From NCBI GenBank assembly GCA_050011155.1, contig JBEKJP010000015.1, positions 13,512 through 77,511 on the forward strand: a stretch of DNA of 64,000 nucleotides, written 5' to 3'. Of the stretch, positions 54,512 through 61,565 are shown piece by piece. This stretch comes from Palsa-504 sp050011155 (lineage in GTDB: Bacteria; Actinomycetota; Actinomycetes; Streptosporangiales; Streptosporangiaceae). How positions within the stretch are numbered: position 1 is the stretch's first letter; each line of letters starts with the position of its first letter. The notes under the pieces were generated by a model. It was not told the origin of the DNA. It did no database searches and was given only the letters and a program-made list of their open reading frames with translations. The position numbers were made by a program, and so were the translations under genes.

Positions 54512-56200
54512 ATGAACGAACCCGGCCCGCATGCATCCCACCATGAGGACCCAGAGAGACGAACCGAACCGATGAACAACGATACGCCGCAGGTCTCCGG
54601 CGAAGATACGCACGGCTATCCGCGTTCGTCCGCCAGCTCGCAGGACGATGAGGACTTCCCGGCCTTCCGCGGCTGGACCGGCTGGGATAACCGGGTGGAG
54701 CCGGTCGCGCCGGACGAGCCTTACGAGTTCGACTACGCCGGAGAGTCCGGGCCGCCGCGTCGGCCCGGACCGGGACAGCCGGGCTATCCGGCGGGACCCG
54801 GCTACGCGCTCGAAGCTGGCTACGAACGTGACCTGACCTACGCGCCCGGCATAAGCTACGCGCGTGAGCTGGGCTTCGCCGAGGATCCGGGCTACGGGGG
54901 AGAGCCGCCGCCGCGGCCGGAGGCGACGCTGGTGCCGCCGATGGAGCAGCTGCCGGACTCGGACGAGCTCGCGTTCCCGCTTGCGGGATTCCGTGCACCT
55001 GAGCTGACTCCGGCTGAGCTGGACGTAGAGCCGGAACCGGTCGCGCCCGCGGCTCCCTTGCAGGTGATCCCGGCGCCGGTGGCGCTCCTGCCGCCGGATG
55101 AGGAGCTGGCGTGGCACGAGGGCTCGGTGTGGCACGAGGGCTCGGCGTGGCACGAAGACGGGCAGGCCGCACTCGACCCGCTGCCCTACGCCCCGGAGCC
55201 TGTTGGCCCGGAGCCTGTTGGCCCGGAGCCTGTTGGCCCGGAGCCGGAGTACACGCGGGAGACGTCCGACAGCCTGACCAGCGAGTCGCTGCTGCACGGC
55301 AAGCGGGCAGCGCCCGGCTCGGGCTGGCGGCGCAGCGTCTACCGGGCCACCGGCGGGCTGCTGCGGTTCGGCGAGTCGGCCGCCGAGATGCGCCGCCGCG
55401 ACCTCATCAACCGGGTCAGGACGCCGGTCGCGGACGGTCATCACCGGGTCGCGGTGCTCAGCCTCAAGGGCGGCGTGGGCAAGACGACGACCGCGGTTGG
55501 GCTGGGTGCCACACTCGCCACGCTGCGCGGCGACCGGGTGATCGCGGTCGACGCGAACCCCGACCGCGGCACGCTGTCGGACAAGGTGCGGCTCGAGACG
55601 GCGGCCACCATCAGAGACCTTTTGAACGAACGGGGTCAGGTCGGCCGCTACGCCGACGTGCGTGCCTTCACCTCGCAGGCGCCCAGCCGGCTGGAAGTGC
55701 TCGCGTCCGACCGGGATCCGGCGGTGTCGGTGGCGTTCGGCGCCGAGGACTACTCGGACATCGCGCAGGTGCTCGAGCACTTCTACTCGATCTGCATTAC
55801 CGACTGCGGCACCGGCCTGCTGCACTCGGCCATGTCCGGCGTCCTGGCCCTGGCCGACCAGATCATCCTGGTCAGCTCGCCGTCGGTGGACGGGGCCAGG
55901 AGCGCCAGCGCCACCTTGGACTGGCTGGAGGCGCACGGCTGCGGCGACCTGGTGCGGAACGGGGTAGTGGTGCTGTCGGCGATCCGGCCCAAGAGCAAGA
56001 GCACCGTCGACATCGACCGGCTGGAGCACCACTTCGCCGCCCGCTGCCGCGCCGTGACCCGTATCCCCTACGACCCGCACCTGGAGGAAGGGGCGGAGAT
56101 CGAGCTCGAACTGCTCGGCAGCGACACCGCCGAGGCGTACCTGTCGCTGGCCGCCGTGGTCGGCGACGGGCTGGCCTGGTCGCGCCGTCGCGGTGGGTGA
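54512..56200 (+). CDS. ParA/MinD-like ATPase with long disordered N-terminus
   Basis: A 562-residue protein. Residues 1-270 are acidic, Pro/Gly/Tyr/Glu-rich and low complexity, with WHEGS and GPEPV repeats. Residues 285-320 (RDLINRVRTPVADGHHRVAV) lead into a P-loop ATPase: SLKGGVGKTTTAVGLGATLA, VIAVDANPDRGTLSDKV, CITDCGTGLLHSAM and IILVSSPSVDGARSASATLDW. The layout resembles actinobacterial EspI-like or cell-polarity MinD proteins with disordered heads. No ParB or type VII secretion gene adjoins. It may position a complex rather than segregate DNA. Confidence 0.85.
   Translation: MNEPGPHASHHEDPERRTEPMNNDTPQVSGEDTHGYPRSSASSQDDEDFPAFRGWTGWDNRVEPVAPDEPYEFDYAGESGPPRRPGPGQPGYPAGPGYALEAGYERDLTYAPGISYARELGFAEDPGYGGEPPPRPEATLVPPMEQLPDSDELAFPLAGFRAPELTPAELDVEPEPVAPAAPLQVIPAPVALLPPDEELAWHEGSVWHEGSAWHEDGQAALDPLPYAPEPVGPEPVGPEPVGPEPEYTRETSDSLTSESLLHGKRAAPGSGWRRSVYRATGGLLRFGESAAEMRRRDLINRVRTPVADGHHRVAVLSLKGGVGKTTTAVGLGATLATLRGDRVIAVDANPDRGTLSDKVRLETAATIRDLLNERGQVGRYADVRAFTSQAPSRLEVLASDRDPAVSVAFGAEDYSDIAQVLEHFYSICITDCGTGLLHSAMSGVLALADQIILVSSPSVDGARSASATLDWLEAHGCGDLVRNGVVVLSAIRPKSKSTVDIDRLEHHFAARCRAVTRIPYDPHLEEGAEIELELLGSDTAEAYLSLAAVVGDGLAWSRRRGG
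55111..55240 (+). repeat. Two in-frame minisatellites in the ParA-like gene
   Basis: An 18-base unit starting GTGGCACGAGGGCTCGG occurs two and a half times (55111-55158). A 15-base unit GAGCCTGTTGGCCCG occurs three times exactly (55196-55240). Both keep the frame and encode WHEGSx and EPVGP repeats. Perfect copies imply recent slippage. Confidence 0.85.
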
Positions 56201-56238
56201 CGTCCCGCCTGGAGTTACCGTAGGCTGTTGGCCAACCA

Positions 56239-56325
56239 GGAGGGCTCGCCTAGTGGCCGATGGCGATGGTCTTGAAAACCATTGTGGCGGCAACGTCACC
56301 GTGGGTTCGAATCCCACGCCCTCCG
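56239..56325 (+). tRNA. tRNA-Ser (anticodon TGA)
   Basis: 87 bases: acceptor GGAGGGC/GCCCTCC with discriminator G at 56325; D arm CTCGCCTAGTGGCC; anticodon arm ATGGT-CTTGAAA-ACCAT with TGA; long variable arm; T arm CGTGGG-TTCGAAT-CCCACG. The CCA end is not encoded. It starts 38 bases after the ParA-like stop. Confidence 0.97.
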
Positions 56326-56467
56326 CTCGACCTCGCCCAGTGGCGAGGCGTCTCCGCGCCGGAAAAGACACAGATCGGACACACCTGGCCGGCGGGTAAA
56401 ACTCCGGCTGCCCGCAGCGCGTACCGTCAGCACCAATCCTGGCCTGCCGTCGGAGGAGATGAGCCGG

Positions 56468-56929
56468 ATGATGTTGACGGGACGAATGCGGACGGTCGCC
56501 GCTGGCCTGGCTGGCGCGGGTTGCGTCCTGCTGGCGGCCGGGTGCGGCAACAGTTCGTCCGGGCTCTCGTCGGTCGGCAGCACAGCCACAGCTACAGCCA
56601 CGGCCCAGTCGACCGGGTCGTCCGGCGCGCCGCTGAAGCTGGCCCACTTCCCGGCCACCAAGGACGGCGACCTGGCCCGGACGATCTGCCAGACGTGGTC
56701 CAGCCTGCGCGGCGAGTACTACAGCCGGATCAAGGCCGACACCGCCAGCCAGCTCAGCCAGTGGTTCACCGGTCCTGACTGGACTACCGTCCACGCCGAT
56801 GCCTTCCAGCTCGAGGCCGATACCGCGTACATCCAGCTCGGTGCGGCTGTTACTCAGGCCGTGGCGGGCAGCGTGGCCAGCGCCAAGACCGGTCAGGCGG
56901 TCGACCGGGCCTGCACGGCAGGCAAGTAA
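56468..56929 (+). CDS. Putative lipoprotein of unknown function
   Basis: A 153-residue protein with a lipoprotein signal: MMLTGRMRTVAAGLAGAGCV, then the lipobox LAAGC at about residue 26. A Ser/Thr-rich linker (repeats of TATATA) follows, then a helical domain (LARTICQTWSSLRGEYYSR, WTTVHADAFQLEADTAYIQL, DRACTAG). Two cysteines in the mature domain may pair. GGAGGAG precedes ATG 56468 by nine bases; ATG 56459 would leave no spacing. No family recognised. Confidence 0.8.
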   Translation: MMLTGRMRTVAAGLAGAGCVLLAAGCGNSSSGLSSVGSTATATATAQSTGSSGAPLKLAHFPATKDGDLARTICQTWSSLRGEYYSRIKADTASQLSQWFTGPDWTTVHADAFQLEADTAYIQLGAAVTQAVAGSVASAKTGQAVDRACTAGK

Positions 56930-56973
56930 GGGCGCACGCTCGGGGCTGACCTCGGGCGGGTAGTCTCGGCGGC

Positions 56974-57993
56974 ATGGAACTGCCCCCATTCACCGTGGCC
57001 GAGGTCGTGACCCGGTGGCAGTTCGCGCCGGTGGTCACGGGCTTCGTCGTGGTGGCGGCGGGCCTGTATCTCTGGGGCGCGCTGCGGGTGCGGCGGCGTC
57101 ATCCGGCCCGGCCGTGGCCGGCCTACCGGACCGCGCTGTTCCTGGGCGGCCTGGCCGTCGTCGTCATCGCCACCCAGAGCGGCATCGGCCGCTACGACGA
57201 CGTACTGTTCTACGACCACATGGTGCAGCACCTGCTGCTCCTCATGGTCGCGCCGCCGCTGCTCGTGCTGGGCCAGCCGGCCACGCTGCTGCTGCACGCC
57301 AGCCGGAACCCGCTGCACACCTGGTCCAAGAAGGTGCTGCGCTCCCGGGTCCTGGCCGCGATCACCTGGCCGCCGTTCGGGGTCGCGCTCTACGTCGGGG
57401 TCATCGTCGGCACGCACCTCACCGGGTTCATGAACCTGGTGGAGACCAACGGCGGGGTGCACGACGGCGAGCACGCGCTCTACCTGATCTCCGGCTACCT
57501 GTACTTCCTGCCGCTGGTGGGCCGGGAGCCGATCCGGTGGAAGGTCTCCTACCCGTCGCGGATCTTCATGCTCTTCATCGCCATGCCGGTGGACGCGTTC
57601 ACCGGGCTGGCCCTCGGCTCGGAAGGCGGAAACCCGTTCCCCGGCCTGGCCGACGATCGCCCGGGGTGGGCGCCGGCTCCCCTCACCGACGTCCACATCG
57701 GCGGCGCGGTGATGTGGGTGGGCGGCGCCGGGATCATGTTCGTCCTGGTGATGGCGGTGTTCTTCGCCTGGAGCCGGGAGAAGCAGGTCGACGGCGGCCT
57801 GGGCTGGCTCGAGTCCGCCCGCCGCTCGAACTTCGCCACCCTGGTCAGCTCCCACCCCGAAGAAACCAATAATTCCGCCGAACGGGTGGCGCCTACCCGG
57901 TCGCGGACGGCGGATTCGGTCGATGAGGATGACGAGCACCTGGCCGCGTACAACGCCTTCCTGGCCCGGATCAACAAGCCCCGGGATCACTGA
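56974..57993 (+). CDS. CtaG-type (caa3) cytochrome oxidase assembly-like membrane protein
   Basis: A 339-residue protein with about seven membrane spans (VTGFVVVAAGLYLWGALRV; YRTALFLGGLAVVVIATQS; MVQHLLLLMVAPPLLVLGQP; FGVALYVGVIVGTHLTGF). Conserved His residues occur in DHMVQHLLL and HDGEHALYLISGYLYFLPL. These are features of the caa3-CtaG family, linked to copper insertion into cytochrome oxidase. The C-terminal tail is charged and cytoplasmic. Confidence 0.9.
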   Translation: MELPPFTVAEVVTRWQFAPVVTGFVVVAAGLYLWGALRVRRRHPARPWPAYRTALFLGGLAVVVIATQSGIGRYDDVLFYDHMVQHLLLLMVAPPLLVLGQPATLLLHASRNPLHTWSKKVLRSRVLAAITWPPFGVALYVGVIVGTHLTGFMNLVETNGGVHDGEHALYLISGYLYFLPLVGREPIRWKVSYPSRIFMLFIAMPVDAFTGLALGSEGGNPFPGLADDRPGWAPAPLTDVHIGGAVMWVGGAGIMFVLVMAVFFAWSREKQVDGGLGWLESARRSNFATLVSSHPEETNNSAERVAPTRSRTADSVDEDDEHLAAYNAFLARINKPRDH

Positions 57994-58111
57994 CGCCGTT
58001 GCCGCTGGCGCCCTTGCTTTTGATGCTTTTACCCCCGGAGGGCGACACGCCGGTAGGGCTTTCTAGGCAAATCTAGGGTGTGAGCTAGATCAGGCCATAG
58101 AGTCCGATGCC

Positions 58112-59296
58112 ATGGATCCGGTGCGCAATCCCTATGCCCCCGGCGCGGGGCAGCGTCCGCCCGAGCTCACCGGGCGCGACCGGGAGATCAGCCAGTTCGA
58201 GGTGGTGCTCGAGCGGATCGCCCGGGGCAGGCCGGAGCGGAGCATGGTGCTCACCGGGCTCCGCGGGGTCGGCAAGACGGTGCTGCTGAACACGTTCCGG
58301 TCGATGGCCCTGCAGCGGCTGTGGGGCACCGGCAAGATCGAGGCCAGGCCGGACCAGTCGATCCGGCGGCCGGTCGCGGGCGCGCTGCACATGGCCGTGC
58401 GGGAACTCGCGCCCAGGCACCGTGCCCCGGACCGGGTGGAGTACTTCCTCGGGGTGCTCAAGGCCTTCGCCCAGCGCGACCCCAAGCTGCCCAAGGGGAC
58501 CTCGGTCACGGTCACGCTCGGCATCGACGCTCCGACCCAGCGCGGCCGGGCCGATTCCGGCGACCTCGAGGTGGACCTGACCGAACTGTTCACCGAGGCC
58601 GCCTCGGTGGCGGGTGACCTCGGCGTCGGGATCGCCCTGTTCGTCGACGAGATGCAGGACATCCCCACCCCGGACGTGTCCGCCCTGTGCGCCGCCTGCC
58701 ACGAGCTGTCGCAGACCGGCGGCCCGCTCATCGTGGTCGGGGCCGGCCTGCCGCACCTGCCGGCCGTGCTGTCGGCGAGCAAGAGCTACTCCGAGCGCCT
58801 GTTCAGGTACGCGCGGATCGACCGTCTGGACCGGGAGGCGGCCGACCTGGCGCTGATCGCCCCGGCCGAGCGCGAAGGCGTCACCTTCACCACCGACGCC
58901 CTGGACGCGCTGTACGCGGCCGCCGACGGCTATCCCTACTTCGTCCAGGCCTACGGCAAGGTGACCTGGGACGTGGCCGCGGCCAGCCCGGTGACGGGCG
59001 CCGACGTCAGCGTGGCCGCGCCGGAGGCGGAGGGCGAACTGGCCGTCGGCTTCTTCGGCAGCCGGTACGAGCGGGCCACGCTGGCCGAGCGTCAGTACAT
59101 GCGGGCGATGGCCGCCACCGGGGACGACCCGGTGCTGACCTCGGTCGTCGCCGACGAACTCGGGCGCAAGCCGTCCAGCCTCTCGCCCGCCCGGGACGGG
59201 CTGATCAAGAAGGGCCTCATCTACAGCTCCGAGCGCGGCCTGATCGCCTTCACCGTTCCCCACTTCGGCAAGTTCCTGCGCTCCCAGCCGGTGTAG
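58112..59296 (+). CDS. AAA ATPase, ORC/Cdc6-like STAND type, with C-terminal winged helix
   Basis: A 394-residue protein: RPPELTGRDREISQFEVVLE then Walker A GLRGVGKTVLLNTF, Walker B GIALFVDEMQDIP, sensor-like LIVVGAGLPHLPAVL and YPYFVQAYGKVTWD. A C-terminal winged-helix region (LAERQYMRAMAATG, LGRKPSSLSPARDGLIKKGL, GLIAFTVPHFGKFL) follows. Similar ORC-like ATPases are common in actinobacteria with unknown roles. It is monocistronic here. Confidence 0.88.
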   Translation: MDPVRNPYAPGAGQRPPELTGRDREISQFEVVLERIARGRPERSMVLTGLRGVGKTVLLNTFRSMALQRLWGTGKIEARPDQSIRRPVAGALHMAVRELAPRHRAPDRVEYFLGVLKAFAQRDPKLPKGTSVTVTLGIDAPTQRGRADSGDLEVDLTELFTEAASVAGDLGVGIALFVDEMQDIPTPDVSALCAACHELSQTGGPLIVVGAGLPHLPAVLSASKSYSERLFRYARIDRLDREAADLALIAPAEREGVTFTTDALDALYAAADGYPYFVQAYGKVTWDVAAASPVTGADVSVAAPEAEGELAVGFFGSRYERATLAERQYMRAMAATGDDPVLTSVVADELGRKPSSLSPARDGLIKKGLIYSSERGLIAFTVPHFGKFLRSQPV

Positions 59297-59394
59297 CGCC
59301 TCGTCACGATCGGGAAAGCCGCCCGTTGAGCCCAAGCGCAGCCTAGGTAGCTCTATACGAATATTGGGTTGTCTAGCTTAAAAACTAGGGTCCC

Positions 59395-60273
59395 CTAGAT
59401 AGGGGCAGACTCGCGGGTGCCGGCTCGGCCGAGGACCTCGTCGGTGTCCGCGTCGAGGACGGCGGCGCGGATCGCGGGCCGACGATTCTGCAGGTAGACG
59501 GCGAAGACGATGTCGACTTGGCGGCCCCGGGCGTAGCCCGGGTAGACCACGAACCGCCAGCATCCCTCGCGCCAGACGTCGGACGGCGCGCCGGCGGAGA
59601 CCTGGCCCGCGTACTTACGCCACTGCGCGCTGGCGTGCAGGGCGCTCATGGTGTGCCCGACCGGCATCCGCCGCACCTCGCACGGCTCGGAGTAGCCGAG
59701 CCTGACCATGATCTCGCCGAGCTCGGGGGACAGGAAGGCGAGCAGGGACAGCTCGAAGGCCAGCACCGCGAGCCAGAGCCCGGCCACGGTGGACGAGGAC
59801 GGCATCCGCAGCGGCGGCAGCCCGAAGGTGGCGACGGCGGACACGCACAGCAGGCCGGCCCGGGCAATCGTGCGCAGCCCGATCGGGGTGCCGCTGAGCT
59901 CGCCGAAGCAGCCGCAGCCCGCGTCCGGGCGGCGCTGCCTCATCTCGTTGAGGGCCCCGGCCGAGACCAGGAAGAACAGCGCGGTCCCAGCCCGTGCCAC
60001 CGTCGCGGGCAGCGCCAGCTTCGTATCGGTCAGGCCGGTGCCCGGCACGCACAGGGCCGTGCCGATCAGGCCGAGGCCGAGGCTGAGCTCGGCGGCGAAC
60101 ACCAGGGCCATGATCGGGCGCCGCAGGTGCGCTGGGAACAGCGCCGAGGGGTCGCTGTGGCCGGCGTCGGCGCGCGGACGCCGCGCCTTCCAGATCTTGG
60201 CCGCGCACGCGCCGAGCAGCACAGCGGCCAGCAACGGCAGCTGGACCTCGCGGATGGCGGTGAGCATGAGCAT
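59395..60273 (-). CDS. MauE/DoxX-like membrane protein
   Basis: A 292-residue protein with five or so hydrophobic segments (LLAAVLLGACAAKIWKARR; ALVFAAELSLGLGLIGTAL; VARAGTALFFLVSAGALNEM; LLCVSAVATFGL; LWLAVLAFELSLLAFL) and the CGCFGE motif typical of MauE-like redox membrane proteins. A soluble C-terminal domain of about 110 residues follows (WRFVVYPGYARGRQVDIVFA). MauE proteins support disulfide formation in secreted partners. Three bases separate it from the gene upstream, so the two form an operon. Confidence 0.8.
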   Translation of the reverse strand: MLMLTAIREVQLPLLAAVLLGACAAKIWKARRPRADAGHSDPSALFPAHLRRPIMALVFAAELSLGLGLIGTALCVPGTGLTDTKLALPATVARAGTALFFLVSAGALNEMRQRRPDAGCGCFGELSGTPIGLRTIARAGLLCVSAVATFGLPPLRMPSSSTVAGLWLAVLAFELSLLAFLSPELGEIMVRLGYSEPCEVRRMPVGHTMSALHASAQWRKYAGQVSAGAPSDVWREGCWRFVVYPGYARGRQVDIVFAVYLQNRRPAIRAAVLDADTDEVLGRAGTRESAPI

Positions 60274-60276
60274 GCC

Positions 60277-61395
60277 TCAGCCGCCGATCGTCATGGTGGC
60301 GTTGAAGCAGCCGACTTCCAGTTCCCCGCCGAGCTCGACGAACGTGGCCATGGTGAGGTCCGCGATCCGGCCCTTCCGCGAGGTCCCGCAGGTGACACAG
60401 CGGTCGCAGAACAGCCGGGCGGTCGCCCCGCAGCTGGTGACGGGGACGATCCTGGTGCGTTCGGCGCAGTCGTTCCGCAGCTTGACCTGGCTTCCCACTG
60501 ACAGGTAGGGGAGCCGGACGCAGCCCGGGCCGGTAGCGCGCGGATCCACCGCGTACTCCTCGACTCCGTGCCGGTCACCGGAGGACGCGGACGGCCCGGA
60601 GCCGGTGTCCTCGCAGCTGGTCTCCGGATCCAGGGCCGGGTAGGCCAGGCCGAGCAGGTCCTGCGGCTCCTCCCCGGGCTCGTGCCAGACCGCGATGCCG
60701 CTGGCCGGGTCCGGCACATGGCCGCTGACCATAGGCGCGGCCGGCGGATGGCCGGCCCGGTAGGGCGGCTGGGACGTGGCCGGGATCAGCGCCTGCAGGT
60801 AGCCGTCGTGCTTCAGGCCGATCACATCGATCAGGTAGCCGGGCTCGAGCTTGGGGAAGCGGACCTGGATCCGGCCGGCTGCCCCGGGGCCGATCAGCAC
60901 GATCCGGCGGCCCTTGGCCGGCCCCTCGTCGACCAGCAGGCTGGCCGGCTCCTCGTGCTCGACGATCGTCCCGGTGACCCGGCCGATCTCGGCCCAGATC
61001 CGGTCGACGACAGGACCGCCGGCCTGCCGTCGGCGGACAATTGCGTGATCGCCTTGCCTGAGCGCGGCCGGGGAAACCGGGCCGCCGCGCCACGCCTCGG
61101 CCGAAGCGGAGAGCGGAAAACGTTCTTCACCGCGCTCGGTGAGCAAAACCACAATGTGCGGGCTGACGTCGAGGATTCTTCCGGTAATCGTGTACATGAG
61201 AGACCTGCCCGCGGCTGCGCCGTTGTCCAATCCCTGCGTTATGCCGGTAATGTCTGTTTCGTCGCGCAGGCCCAAAACCGCTGCCTTGAGCAGCGATCTA
61301 CGCGCGAATCGGGTCGGACCGGCTGAGTCCATGACATCGTCGCACCAACGGGGAATGTCAGCCAAATGCCGCACTTGCCCTCCGTGGGATTGCAT
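60277..61395 (-). CDS. Hypothetical protein with Cys-rich C-terminus, MauE partner
   Basis: About 372 residues. The N-terminal 65 residues have a TAT-like RRSLLKAAVLGL without a clear hydrophobic core. Residues 67-220 form repeated beta-strand segments (MYTITGRILDVSPHIVVLLT; GRVTGTIVEHEEPASLLVD; YLIDVIGLKHDGYLQALIPA). The last 90 residues hold cysteines in SCGATARLFCDRCVTCGTS, DCAER and GCFNA. The many cysteines beside a MauE-type protein suggest disulfides. ATG 61197 is an alternative start that removes the odd N-terminus. No family recognised. Confidence 0.65.
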   Translation of the reverse strand: MQSHGGQVRHLADIPRWCDDVMDSAGPTRFARRSLLKAAVLGLRDETDITGITQGLDNGAAAGRSLMYTITGRILDVSPHIVVLLTERGEERFPLSASAEAWRGGPVSPAALRQGDHAIVRRRQAGGPVVDRIWAEIGRVTGTIVEHEEPASLLVDEGPAKGRRIVLIGPGAAGRIQVRFPKLEPGYLIDVIGLKHDGYLQALIPATSQPPYRAGHPPAAPMVSGHVPDPASGIAVWHEPGEEPQDLLGLAYPALDPETSCEDTGSGPSASSGDRHGVEEYAVDPRATGPGCVRLPYLSVGSQVKLRNDCAERTRIVPVTSCGATARLFCDRCVTCGTSRKGRIADLTMATFVELGGELEVGCFNATMTIGG

Positions 61396-61529
61396 AGGCC
61401 TTCATATGACCCTGCTTGGTGCCGGCTGGTCACGTCAAGTCATTCGCCCAGCTTCCTGGCCGGGGACATACAGATACATCCCCGGTGGATAGCCAGACCC
61501 GCCAGGCCACGCCACAACGAGTACGGAGT

Positions 61530-61560
61530 GTAGTGATCGCCACTACCTTAAGTAAGGTAG
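61530..61560 (+). promoter_or_regulatory. Two mutually exclusive hairpins before the sigma factor gene
   Basis: GTAGTG (61530-61535) pairs with CACTAC (61541-61546). The latter's CTAC also begins CTACCTTA (61543-61550), which pairs with TAAGGTAG (61553-61560). The second stem covers the AAGG that could serve as the ribosome binding site for ATG 61566. A leader switch or a protein operator is possible. Confidence 0.5.
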
Positions 61561-61565
61561 TCAGC

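Noticed and set aside
53405..56989. A 1194-codon minus-strand open frame that includes the quinone oxidoreductase
   Set aside because: Only the last 326 codons have family features and a ribosome site. The rest is antisense to the ParA-like gene, tRNA-Ser and lipoprotein, a common artefact at this GC content.
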